A DNA stretch of 64,000 nucleotides from assembly GCA_017407835.1 (NCBI GenBank), contig JAFQVV010000026.1:235600-299599 (forward strand), written 5' to 3'. The notes beneath the pieces are model-generated. The model did not search any database. It was not told the DNA's origin and was given only the letters and a program-made list of their open reading frames with translations. Below, piece after piece: positions 24,894 through 33,372 of this stretch. Both the position numbers and the translations under genes were made by a program. The DNA comes from Clostridia bacterium (GTDB lineage: Bacteria; Bacillota; Clostridia; Oscillospirales; CAG-272). Numbering within the stretch: the first letter of the stretch is position 1; every line of letters begins with the position of its first letter.

Positions 24894-27554
24894 ATGAATC
24901 AACAACCAAAGCGCAGAAAAACATGTTGGGGAAGGGAAATTGCCCATGCATTGGGTATCATTGGGCGAATTCTCCTCAAAGCGCTGAGCTGGGTAATCAA
25001 TATTCTCTTGACAATTATACTGGTAGCGTTGATTACGGGTATTATCGTGGGCAGTGCATTTGCCATTTACGTCAAGAATTTTGTTGATACCGAGGTGGAT
25101 GAATCGATGTTCGTCCTCTCACAGACCAACCAGACAACCAAAATCTATTACATGGAATACGAAGATCGTGTCAATCGTATCGGTTATCCCGTTGAGCTGG
25201 TTGATCAGCGTCTTTACGGTGAAGCCAACTCCCTGATTGCCGGTTTTGATGAGTTTCCCCAACATTTGATCAATGCCTGTGTTGCAGGTGAGGACAAGCG
25301 TTTTTGGAAGCATGATGGCGTTGACTGGCTTCGTACAATCAAAGCAGTTGCAAACTTTGCGCTTGGTTTTGAAGAGGAATTCGGTGCATCAACACTGACA
25401 CAGCAGCTGATCAAAAATGTTACGGGAGAAAAGGATTATAAAATCCAGCGCAAGGTACAGGAAATCTTCTGGGCACTTGATCTCGAACAGAAACTCAGCA
25501 AAGAAGATATTCTGACGATGTATTTGAACATCATTCCGCTCTCACGCAACTGTTACGGTGTCAAATCGGCTGCGTATACCTATTTCGGCAAAGACGTCAA
25601 AGACCTGACTTTGCTTGAATCGGCAGCGATCATTGCCATTACCAATAATCCTTCCATTTATGATCCTGTCAGCCACCCGGAAAATAATACCATACGGCGA
25701 AACGGAATTTTGTATGCGATGCTTGAGGGAGGGTTGATTACCCAGAGCGAATATGATGAAAATTTCAACCGAGAGCTTGAGCTGAACCTGCAGATTTCCA
25801 CAACCGAAGCCACCATCTACTCTTATTATACCGATGTGGTTTATGAAGATGTATTGGAAGATCTGATGGAAATCGGTTATTCCAAAGCCGCAGCAACGCA
25901 AATGCTCTGGGGCGGCGGACTTGAGATTTATACGGTTATGGATCCCGATGTACAGGCAGTCGTAGATGAAGTATATCTGGATGACAGCAACTTCCCGGAA
26001 AACAAAAGCGGGCTTCCTGCGCAATCGGGTATGGTGGTGATCGATCCGCAAACGGGAGATCTGCTTGCGGTTGCGGGCGCACGCGGTGAAAAAACAATTA
26101 ACCGCGGACAAAATTTCGCGACCAAAGCGGTTCGTCCCGCAGGTTCGTCCATCAAACCACTATCGGTTTACGCACCTGCACTTGAAGAAGGATTGATCAC
26201 ATATGCCACGGTATTTGATGATGTTCCCGTGAATTTCGGCAATTATAATCTCGATCCGAATGAAGGGAATATCGTCCAGCCAAGTGCATGGCCGCACAAC
26301 TATCCCGATGAGTATCGCGGTCTCACCAATGTCAACAGTGCCATCGAACGGTCGGTCAATACCATTGCGGTCCGTGTCCTGCAGAAATTGGGGCTGGATA
26401 AATCCTTTGATTTTGTCAAAAACACCCTGAAAATGGACAGTCTGATTGAAGTAAAAGAATTGGACAACGGTGTTCGCCTAACCGACAAAGATGTGGCAGC
26501 GCTGGCGCTGGGGCAGTTCAACTATGGTGTTACCGTACGCGAAATTACGGCAGCATATACCATCTTTGCGAATAAAGGTGTATTTAACGAAGCTCGCTCA
26601 TATGTCAAAGTCCTCAACAGTGAGGGTGAGGTCATTCTTTCCAATGATTCGGCAGGCACCGTTGTTCTCAGCGAAGAAAACGCCGCCATTATGACGCAGA
26701 TGCTCTCCAATGTTGTCAATTACGGTACCGCCACCAGTGTGACGCTGCGTAAACAGATCGATGTTGCGGGCAAGACCGGTACGACGACCAACGATTTTGA
26801 CCGCTGGTTTATCGGGTATACACCCTACTATATTGCAGGCGTTTGGTATGGATATGAATATCCGAAGTCCCTGACTAAGCCCCTGCGCGGTTATACCAGC
26901 CCCCCAAATGCAATTTGGGATACCGTCATGACGCGATTGCATGAAGAAATTATCGCCGAGGCCAATGCGGGAACAGCGCAGTTGAAGACCTTTGAGCTTC
27001 CGTCCACGGTAATCCGTGCCGAATATTGCAAGGATTCGGGAATGCTGATGACCGATGCCTGTCGTGCCGATCCGCGCGGAAACCGCGCAGAAATCGGCTA
27101 TTTTGCCCGCGGAACCCAGCCGACGCAAGCCTGTACGACGCATGTTCTGGTTAGCTATGATACGTCAACAGGCGGAATTGCCTGTGAGGGGTGTCCCGCA
27201 GAATCAGTCAAGCAAGTTGGTTTGCTTCTCATTGAAAACCGTTCCTTCCCAACACAGGTTCTGGTTACCGACGCACAGTATGTTTACCGTCCGCTGGATG
27301 AAAACGTAGAACCCGGCGGTTGGAGCGGAGAACCGTTCTTTATCAATATGCTCGGCAAAAACGAATACTGCGGCATCACCAATGCCAAAACGCAGTATAA
27401 CGCTTTTTGCTGGCTGCATTTCGACTTCAACGCTTTCTTCGCTCGCGTTCAGGGAGAGGAGACTGATTCTCCTTACGAAGATGAAACAGCCGAACCACCC
27501 AAGGGCAGGGAGGATGACGATCCCTCTCCGGAGCCAACCACCGGTGGTGCTTGA
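24894..27554 (+). CDS. Class A penicillin-binding protein (glycosyltransferase plus transpeptidase)
   Basis: 886 residues. It has a short cytoplasmic tail, one membrane helix (about residues 33-59), a GT51 glycosyltransferase with the catalytic EDKRFWKHDGVDW and STLTQQLIKN, then the transpeptidase with SSIK (S418), SVN in ERSVNTIAVR, and KTG in VAGKTGTTTNDFDRW. The C-terminal ~180 residues contain eight cysteines in several short motifs (EYCKDSGMLMTDACRADP, CEGCPAE), then an acidic Pro/Glu tail. It builds and crosslinks peptidoglycan outside the membrane. The ribosome binding site is weak. A terminator follows. Confidence 0.95.
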   Translation: MNQQPKRRKTCWGREIAHALGIIGRILLKALSWVINILLTIILVALITGIIVGSAFAIYVKNFVDTEVDESMFVLSQTNQTTKIYYMEYEDRVNRIGYPVELVDQRLYGEANSLIAGFDEFPQHLINACVAGEDKRFWKHDGVDWLRTIKAVANFALGFEEEFGASTLTQQLIKNVTGEKDYKIQRKVQEIFWALDLEQKLSKEDILTMYLNIIPLSRNCYGVKSAAYTYFGKDVKDLTLLESAAIIAITNNPSIYDPVSHPENNTIRRNGILYAMLEGGLITQSEYDENFNRELELNLQISTTEATIYSYYTDVVYEDVLEDLMEIGYSKAAATQMLWGGGLEIYTVMDPDVQAVVDEVYLDDSNFPENKSGLPAQSGMVVIDPQTGDLLAVAGARGEKTINRGQNFATKAVRPAGSSIKPLSVYAPALEEGLITYATVFDDVPVNFGNYNLDPNEGNIVQPSAWPHNYPDEYRGLTNVNSAIERSVNTIAVRVLQKLGLDKSFDFVKNTLKMDSLIEVKELDNGVRLTDKDVAALALGQFNYGVTVREITAAYTIFANKGVFNEARSYVKVLNSEGEVILSNDSAGTVVLSEENAAIMTQMLSNVVNYGTATSVTLRKQIDVAGKTGTTTNDFDRWFIGYTPYYIAGVWYGYEYPKSLTKPLRGYTSPPNAIWDTVMTRLHEEIIAEANAGTAQLKTFELPSTVIRAEYCKDSGMLMTDACRADPRGNRAEIGYFARGTQPTQACTTHVLVSYDTSTGGIACEGCPAESVKQVGLLLIENRSFPTQVLVTDAQYVYRPLDENVEPGGWSGEPFFINMLGKNEYCGITNAKTQYNAFCWLHFDFNAFFARVQGEETDSPYEDETAEPPKGREDDDPSPEPTTGGA

Positions 27555-27568
27555 CCATCATATTTTTC

Positions 27569-27600
27569 AAAGAAGAGGTGTCTTGGGACGCCTCTTCTTT
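27569..27600 (+). terminator. Terminator after the PBP gene
   Basis: A 14-bp stem with one G-T pair (27569-27582 with 27587-27600); the right arm ends in TTCTTT. Confidence 0.75.
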
Positions 27601-27645
27601 CATAATTGGCAGATTTTTGGCATAGGTTTTGGCGAGGTGATGACG

Positions 27646-28182
27646 ATGAAGCAAATGCAGAAACCCAAAAAGATATGCAGGATGAATCGCTGCCGAAGTT
27701 TGACCAATAAAGCCGACAACTGCGTTATGCTCGTCATGGCTGTGTCGCTTTGCATATTGGCACTGAGTGTATGCATAACGGTTGGAAGCCCTCTCCATGC
27801 GCGATATCTGCTGCAGCTGCCGCAGGCATTTCCGCCAAGCTGGATCATTTTTGTGTCGGGCGGGTGCAGTTACTTTCTGCTGGGTACATTGCTTGGTGCC
27901 GGTGTTCGCTTTATGCGCCGCAGGTGCTTTCCCGATATCGACAGAGGCGTGATGTTTTTGTTGTGGTTTATTTTCTTCCGCTTGTGCTGGTATCCTGTTT
28001 TTTTCGGTATTATATCTCCTCTCTTCGGCTGCTTGGTTTTGCTTGCTGCATTTTTCTTGGGCATCTGTGCCTTTTGCGCTTTGTACCGTAGAATTCGATT
28101 GGCGTGGCCCATTTTGTTTTTCTCGCTAAGTTGGACCTTTTTTCTGCTCTGTCAAAATTTGTGTGTGTTTTTTCTGAATTGA
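27646..28182 (+). CDS. Diverged TspO/MBR-like membrane protein
   Basis: 178 residues. The ATG at 27646 is chosen with GAGGTG 8 bases upstream. Five membrane helices are visible (about residues 25-45, 62-85, 100-120, 124-144 and 152-176), the TspO number. Helix 2 begins PPSWIIFVSGGCSYFLLG, resembling the TspO P-x-W-x-F..LY..MG pattern, and the later helices show FFRLCWYPVFFG and PILFFSLSWTFFLLCQNLCV, resembling W.P.FF and the final W..F...LN. TspO binds porphyrins and tryptophan-like ligands. The match is partial and several tryptophans are missing, so this is a low-similarity assignment. Confidence 0.5.
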   Translation: MKQMQKPKKICRMNRCRSLTNKADNCVMLVMAVSLCILALSVCITVGSPLHARYLLQLPQAFPPSWIIFVSGGCSYFLLGTLLGAGVRFMRRRCFPDIDRGVMFLLWFIFFRLCWYPVFFGIISPLFGCLVLLAAFFLGICAFCALYRRIRLAWPILFFSLSWTFFLLCQNLCVFFLN

Positions 28183-28240
28183 ACAATTGATGAATATTCG
28201 GAAAATTCGTATAAAAAAGCGTGTTTTTTTCTCCCGTCTA

Positions 28241-28269
28241 TTGACAAAAGGAAATTTTTATAGTAAACT
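28241..28269 (+). promoter_or_regulatory. Promoter of the DUF4430 lipoprotein gene
   Basis: TTGACA (28241-28246), a 17-base spacer and TAAACT (28264-28269), about 36 bases before the start. Confidence 0.65.
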
Positions 28270-28305
28270 GAATATACCAAATTCCACAGGAGGTTCAATG
28301 TTTTT

Positions 28306-28779
28306 ATGAAATCTTTGCGTACATTCTTTGTGTTGATTTTTGCCGTTCTGTTCGCGTTCTCGTTGGTTGCCTGCGGCGAGGATGCCCCCGATCCGAATGA
28401 GCTGACTGTTACTGTTGAAGCATACGATTATGACAACAATCCGATTGTTCTCGGTGATGTAACTTTTTCGATGGAAAATCCCACTGTTCTGGCCGCGCTT
28501 GAAGCCATGTGCATGGCACGCGAAGTTGCGCTTGAATACGATCAGTCTCTGGGTATTGTTCAGAAGATGGGCGATGCTGGCCCCAAGAGCTTTACCGATG
28601 AAGAAACCGGCAAAAAAATGTCGCTTGCATGGACCTGGAAGCTGAACGGCAAAGAGGCTTCCGGATTTGCCAATGAGACCGTAATCAAATCGGGTGACAA
28701 GATAGAATACTACCAGTATGCCTATGTTGACGAAGAAGAAGTCATTATTGATCCCGAAGCTGAACCCGAGGCAGAATAA
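28306..28779 (+). CDS. DUF4430-domain lipoprotein
   Basis: 157 residues. A lipoprotein signal peptide ends at LVAC (Cys23), and the mature part is a single DUF4430 domain (about residues 33-140: ELTVTVEAYDY, TVLAALEAMC, WTWKLNGKEA, GDKIEYYQY) with an acidic tail. DUF4430 resembles the C-terminal domain of transcobalamin/intrinsic factor and is found in many clostridial surface proteins; a ligand is not known. The preferred ribosome binding site AGGAGG is better placed for an ATG at 28298, which encodes only three codons and stops in an ATGA overlap with this start. Confidence 0.82.
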   Translation: MKSLRTFFVLIFAVLFAFSLVACGEDAPDPNELTVTVEAYDYDNNPIVLGDVTFSMENPTVLAALEAMCMAREVALEYDQSLGIVQKMGDAGPKSFTDEETGKKMSLAWTWKLNGKEASGFANETVIKSGDKIEYYQYAYVDEEEVIIDPEAEPEAE

Positions 28780-28802
28780 TCGACAAAACAGTATATTTGA
28801 TG

Positions 28803-28843
28803 GGACAGAGCACCGTTTCGAGGCGGTGTTCTGTCCTTTTTTT
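28803..28843 (+). terminator. Strong intrinsic terminator
   Basis: A 13-bp stem with one G-T pair (28803-28815 with 28824-28836), followed by seven T. Confidence 0.92.
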
Positions 28844-28902
28844 CTCACAAACGGGAATTTATGAAAAGTGTGAAAAAAATCCCGAAAAAAATAAAGAAAA
28901 GT

Positions 28903-28931
28903 TTGAAATTTCGTTTAACTTGTGATATAAT
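28903..28931 (+). promoter_or_regulatory. Promoter of the cdaA-cdaR operon
   Basis: TTGAAA (28903-28908), a 17-base spacer and TATAAT (28926-28931), 38 bases before cdaA. Confidence 0.78.
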
Positions 28932-28969
28932 ATAAAGTATAACTTTTTATTGCGCAAGGAGGCCGATGA

Positions 28970-29875
28970 ATGGAATCCGTCATGCATTTTATCACTCAAT
29001 ATATCGTCAATCCGATTTTAGATATTACGTTGATCGATATTATTGATATTGTTCTTTTGGCATTTGTGTTTTATTATGTTTATCGGTTTATTCGTGACCG
29101 TCGTGCGGGCAAGCTGGCAATTGGCGTTATTTTGATTATCGTGATTCTGATCATCAGCTCCGCCTTGCAGATGCACGCAATAAAATTTGTGCTGCAGAAT
29201 TTTTATCAAGTCGGTATTATGGCCTTGTTGATTGTATTTCAGCCTGAACTTCGCGCTGCACTGGAAAAGGTTGGCGCAACACCAATGACAGGGTTGAAAA
29301 ATATCGGTGAGCAAAAGGATGCCGAGCAAATTTTGTCAGCAGTAGAAGCAATTACCGATGCCGCCTGCGCACTTTCCCGTGAAAAAACCGGCGCACTGAT
29401 TGTAATTGAGCGTTCAACCAAGCTCGGCGAATATATCAAAAGCGGCGTGGTTGTCAATGCACAGATCAGTCCATTCCTGCTGCGCAACATCTTTTTCAAT
29501 AAAGCACCTCTGCATGACGGCGCGGTGATTATTCGTGATTATCGCGTATATGCCGCAGGTTGCTTTCTTCCGCTTTCCACACACACCGACATTATCAAGG
29601 ATCTCGGCACCCGTCATCGTGCAGCGATCGGGATGAGCGAAATCAGCGATGCTCCTGTGATTGTGGTTTCCGAGGAAACCGGGGTTATTTCCATTGCATA
29701 TGAAGGAACACTGCGCCGCAATTTTTCTTATCGCACCCTCAAACAGGAGCTACTTACCATTCTTGAGCCGGGCAGTTCAACGAAAGGACAGGGAAGCGGG
29801 CGTACGCACCATCTTCGCTTGGGGCGCACAAAAAACATCGACACGCAGAATGAACGCGGTGAAACAGATAAATAA
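28970..29875 (+). CDS. cdaA: Diadenylate cyclase CdaA
   Basis: 301 residues. Three membrane helices (about 20-40, 44-65 and 68-88) precede a DAC domain with LHDGAVII (D183) and GTRHRAAIG (R215-H216-R217), the two catalytic motifs. It makes c-di-AMP from two ATP at the membrane; c-di-AMP controls K+ and osmolyte balance and envelope stress in Firmicutes. AAGGAGG precedes the ATG. It is followed after 26 bases by cdaR, as in the conserved cdaA-cdaR-glmM operon. Confidence 0.97.
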   Translation: MESVMHFITQYIVNPILDITLIDIIDIVLLAFVFYYVYRFIRDRRAGKLAIGVILIIVILIISSALQMHAIKFVLQNFYQVGIMALLIVFQPELRAALEKVGATPMTGLKNIGEQKDAEQILSAVEAITDAACALSREKTGALIVIERSTKLGEYIKSGVVVNAQISPFLLRNIFFNKAPLHDGAVIIRDYRVYAAGCFLPLSTHTDIIKDLGTRHRAAIGMSEISDAPVIVVSEETGVISIAYEGTLRRNFSYRTLKQELLTILEPGSSTKGQGSGRTHHLRLGRTKNIDTQNERGETDK

Positions 29876-29901
29876 ATCAAGCACAAAGGAGGAATCGCGT
29901 T

Positions 29902-31221
29902 GTGAGAAATGAGAAGGACAAAAACGAAATGAAGGTTGATCCGGATTATGCCGAAATTTCAGCGCCGGTCGAAGGATCGAATGGAGATTATACGGTTCAT
30001 ACGGCTCGCGCACATGATATTATCGCACGTATTCTTTGTGCATTGGCCGCAATTGTGCTCTGGCTTTATGTGATGAGCATCGACGCCCCCGAGTGGGAAA
30101 AGACACTGACGGGTGTATTGGTAGAGATCGAAAATGAAACGCAATTGGCTGAAAATCACAATATGTCAGTCATCGACGGGTATAATAATACGGTCAGTGT
30201 GACAATCAAGGGTAAAAAAAGCGATGTTGACAAATGCACTGCTGCCGATCTTCGTGCCTATGTGGATTTGCTCGGCGTTGAGGAATCGGGTAAACATCAG
30301 CTCTCCATCACCGCACTTGCCGACGCCGGATTTACCGTTGTTGATGTTTCACCGCAAACAATTTGGGTGTATACTGATCGCATTGCCACCAAACGGGTTA
30401 AAGTCGATGTCAGGCTGTATTATCAGATTGCTGCAAACCTCGGACTTGGTGCAACCGAAACCAATATTCAGGAAGTCACAGTAACAGGTCCTGCAGATGT
30501 GCTGGAAACCATTTCTTCCGCACGTGCAGAGCTTGACTTGGGACAAATCACCACTAGTATGACACAGCGCGCTCAACTGGTTCTGGTTGACGAGAACGGC
30601 GATCCTATCACCAATCCTTATGTGAAGAGTGATACATCCGATATTTTGGTTACCGTTCCCGTTTATGCCTATAAAACCGTTCCCGTTACAGTTGATTTCA
30701 AGTACGGATATTTGAACAGTGATAATGCCAATGTCAGCGTGACGCCATCGCAAATCACTGTCCGCGGCGATCCTCAGATACTCGAAACGTTCAATGAATA
30801 TCGTCTCATTGAACTGGATGAAACCAAAATAGCAGGTGACTATTCCCAGTTGGTCAAACTTGCTCTTCCCGATGGAATTATTGATGCCGATAAAATCGGC
30901 AATGTTACCATTGAGATTACCCACATCGGAACATCTACAAAATCGCTGACCATGCAAAGCATTGATTTGGATGTAATTGCCCCAGAAGATCTGATTTATT
31001 CCTTTGATGAAGATATCTTTAATTTCACGGTTCGTGCGCCCGATACCTTAATCAATCGAATCACTTCTTCACACATGCGTGTTTCGATCGATTTAACACA
31101 CTACGATCAGTTGACGGGATATGTTACGGTTCCTGTCACCATTACAACATCGATTTCGTCTTTTACAGGCAAAGTGTACGCAGTCGGAACCTATAATGTG
31201 CAGGTGAAGCTCGGCGAATGA
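29902..31221 (+). CDS. cdaR: CdaR/YbbR-like regulator of diadenylate cyclase
   Basis: 439 residues, starting at a GTG 9 bases after AAAGGAGG. It has a cytoplasmic N-terminus, one membrane helix (about residues 37-57, IIARILCALAAIVLWLYVM), and four extracellular YbbR repeats, each with a V-x-V-x-G/R-x-x-x-D/E pattern (for example SVTIKGKKSDVDKC, VTVTGPADVLETI, ITVRGDPQILETF). CdaR binds and modulates CdaA. The stop overlaps the next start as ATGA. glmM, the usual third gene, is absent. Confidence 0.94.
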   Translation: MRNEKDKNEMKVDPDYAEISAPVEGSNGDYTVHTARAHDIIARILCALAAIVLWLYVMSIDAPEWEKTLTGVLVEIENETQLAENHNMSVIDGYNNTVSVTIKGKKSDVDKCTAADLRAYVDLLGVEESGKHQLSITALADAGFTVVDVSPQTIWVYTDRIATKRVKVDVRLYYQIAANLGLGATETNIQEVTVTGPADVLETISSARAELDLGQITTSMTQRAQLVLVDENGDPITNPYVKSDTSDILVTVPVYAYKTVPVTVDFKYGYLNSDNANVSVTPSQITVRGDPQILETFNEYRLIELDETKIAGDYSQLVKLALPDGIIDADKIGNVTIEITHIGTSTKSLTMQSIDLDVIAPEDLIYSFDEDIFNFTVRAPDTLINRITSSHMRVSIDLTHYDQLTGYVTVPVTITTSISSFTGKVYAVGTYNVQVKLGE

Positions 31222-32858
31222 AACATCAACATACCCAAACCATAGAACTGCTTCTCTCTGATTTGCGCATCGGTGTCAATGAGCCGGATTTGAATGGTGC
31301 TCTGGAGGATGCGATCGTCAAGCGTCTCCGCCGCGTCGGCATACGAAACACCCCTATCGAGGTTCGTTTGCATAAGCGCTCAATTGACGCGCGCAGACGG
31401 GGTGGGGGAGAGATCTCCTTTGTTTGCAAAGCGGTGGCATTTCTTCCCGAAATCACACTGCCGTCGGCGGAGCGTCTTCATGCCGAAAAAATTGAACATC
31501 TTGTTCGCGAACCAATGCATATCCAGCGCGGAATAAAACAGATGTCCCATCCCCCCATTGTGGTCGGAATGGGGCCCGCCGGTCTATTTGCTGCACTCCT
31601 TTTGGCAGAACAAGGCTGTGCGCCCATCCTGTTGGAGCGCGGCGATCCCGTGGATGTTCGTACACAGCGTGTCGATGCCTTCCTGCGTGGTGCAATTCTG
31701 GACACAGAATCCAACGTCCAGTTTGGTGCCGGCGGTGCAGGCACCTTTTCCGACGGCAAGCTGGTTACGCGAATCCACGATCCACTCTGCAGCTATGTGC
31801 TGAAGCGCTTCTGTGAATTTGGCGCTCCCGAGGAAATTATGTGGCAAGCCAAGCCGCACATCGGGACCGATTTGCTTCGCGGCGTTGTTGGCAATATGGC
31901 GGCGCGAATCGAAGCGCTGGGCGGAACAATTCGCTATCGCTGTCGCCTGGATGATATTCTTTGTCAGGACGGCGAGGTAATTGCGCGAACCTGTGACGGT
32001 GACTTCCGTACGTCGGCGCTGGTCCTCGCACTCGGTCACAGCGCGCGTGATACCTACGCAATGCTGATGGAGCGAGGATTTGCCATCGAACCCAAGCCTT
32101 TTTCGGTGGGCGTTCGCATTGAGCATTTACAAAAAGATATCGATCAGGCTCTTTTCGGCGATCTGGCTGGACATCCCGCCCTGGGACGCGGAGAATATGC
32201 GCTCTCAGACACGACAGGAGAGCGGGGAGTATATACATTTTGTATGTGCCCTGGCGGCGAGGTAATTGCTGCCGCTTCCGAAGAAGGCGGCGTTGTCGTG
32301 AATGGAATGAGCGTACATGCGCGCGACGGACGAAATGCAAATTCGGCGGTCGCCGTGTCGGTTCGTCCAAGTGATTTCGGCGGAACACCGCAGGGAGCAA
32401 TTGCTTTTCAACGCACCTTGGAAGGTGCGGCATTTTCGGCAGGCGGCGGAGATTATCGCGTTCCCCTACAAACGGTTGGAGATTTTCTCGCAGGAAAACA
32501 AAAAAATTTACGCGAGCCAACACGGATTATGCCAACGTATATGCACGGCTTGCATTATCGTACGGCCGCATTGGATGGCGTTCTGCCGGACTTTGTTTCG
32601 GCAGCTTTGCGTCGCTCGCTGCCCTTGATGGGACGGAAACTTAACGGTTTTGATGCCCCCGATGCACTTCTGTCGGGTGTCGAAACGCGCACATCCGCGC
32701 CGCTGCGTATTCTGCGCGGTGAAAATCTGCAGTCGCTGACTCACCCGTGGGTATACCCGGCGGGAGAAGGTGCCGGATATGCAGGCGGCATTACCAGTGC
32801 GGCGGTTGATGGCCTGCGCACTGCATTGGCGATTTTGGCCGCCTTTGCCCCGCAATGA
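31218..32858 (+). CDS. FAD-dependent oxidoreductase, COG2509 type
   Basis: 546 residues. A preceding domain (about 1-100) is followed by an FAD-binding dinucleotide fold with VVGMGPAGLFAALLLAEQGC and a later ALVLALGHSARDTYAML. It has FGAGGAGTFSDGKL, GGEVIAAASEEGGVVVNGMS and a C-terminal AGEGAGYAGGITSAAVDGL cofactor motif. This is the architecture of uncharacterised dehydrogenases (YtfP/HI0933-related, COG2509). Physiological substrate unknown. It overlaps cdaR by 4 bases (ATGA), so it is likely translated from the cdaA-cdaR mRNA. Confidence 0.88.
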   Translation: MKHQHTQTIELLLSDLRIGVNEPDLNGALEDAIVKRLRRVGIRNTPIEVRLHKRSIDARRRGGGEISFVCKAVAFLPEITLPSAERLHAEKIEHLVREPMHIQRGIKQMSHPPIVVGMGPAGLFAALLLAEQGCAPILLERGDPVDVRTQRVDAFLRGAILDTESNVQFGAGGAGTFSDGKLVTRIHDPLCSYVLKRFCEFGAPEEIMWQAKPHIGTDLLRGVVGNMAARIEALGGTIRYRCRLDDILCQDGEVIARTCDGDFRTSALVLALGHSARDTYAMLMERGFAIEPKPFSVGVRIEHLQKDIDQALFGDLAGHPALGRGEYALSDTTGERGVYTFCMCPGGEVIAAASEEGGVVVNGMSVHARDGRNANSAVAVSVRPSDFGGTPQGAIAFQRTLEGAAFSAGGGDYRVPLQTVGDFLAGKQKNLREPTRIMPTYMHGLHYRTAALDGVLPDFVSAALRRSLPLMGRKLNGFDAPDALLSGVETRTSAPLRILRGENLQSLTHPWVYPAGEGAGYAGGITSAAVDGLRTALAILAAFAPQ

Positions 32859-32879
32859 TGAAAATTCGGAGGACGCACA

Positions 32880-33332
32880 ATGGAGACAAAAGCAAAAGTC
32901 GTAGCACTTGATGGAGATTTTGCCATCGTTGAAACCGAGCGAACCTCCGCTTGTGATGGCTGTCACAAACAAAAAGAGGGCTCTTCCTGCGCGATGTGTA
33001 CCTTGCTGGGGGATAAGGCCATCATGCAAACACGTGCCAACAATCCCCATGGAGCGCAAGTGGGGGATTGGGTAATCGTTGAGAGCCCGTCCCGACGCAT
33101 TTTGGGATATGGCGTATTGGTTTTTCTTCTCCCGCTGATTGTGGGAATGATTTTTTATTTTGCCGCTGCGAGTTTGTTTGTCTCCGAGCACGCAAAACTG
33201 TTCTCAGCTTTAGTTGGATTTATCGGTGTATTTATTTTTTTATGGTTTTATTCAAACAGAGTCATTGCCCGGCGATGCGACGTGACCATCGCTCGTGTTT
33301 TGGGATCGGATGATCAGATGAGGGCAGAGTAG
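32880..33332 (+). CDS. RseC/MucC-like membrane protein
   Basis: 150 residues. The soluble N-terminus carries a cysteine set in ACDGCHKQKEGSSCAMC (CxxC...CxxC) typical of RseC, followed by two membrane helices (about residues 77-99 and 104-123). RseC-type proteins are linked to the SoxR-reducing/Rnf system and to redox relay. The ribosome binding site is CGGAGG. It follows the FAD protein by 21 bases, so a redox pair with it is plausible. Confidence 0.88.
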   Translation: METKAKVVALDGDFAIVETERTSACDGCHKQKEGSSCAMCTLLGDKAIMQTRANNPHGAQVGDWVIVESPSRRILGYGVLVFLLPLIVGMIFYFAAASLFVSEHAKLFSALVGFIGVFIFLWFYSNRVIARRCDVTIARVLGSDDQMRAE

Positions 33333-33343
33333 AAGGGAAAGGA

Positions 33344-33359
33344 ACACGCTTTGGCGTGT
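33344..33359 (+). promoter_or_regulatory. Hairpin between ribosome binding site and recJ start
   Basis: ACACGC pairs with GCGTGT around TTTG. The only good ribosome binding site, AAAGGA (33338-33343), lies directly 5' of it and the recJ ATG 13 bases 3'. Folding would bring the two to near-normal spacing. The effect is inferred. Confidence 0.4.
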
Positions 33360-33372
33360 CTGTAAATAGATT

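Noticed and set aside
27382..27645. Extending the TspO-like gene upstream to an in-frame start at 27382
   Set aside because: The extension runs through the PBP gene and its terminator; the ATG at 27646 has a good ribosome binding site.
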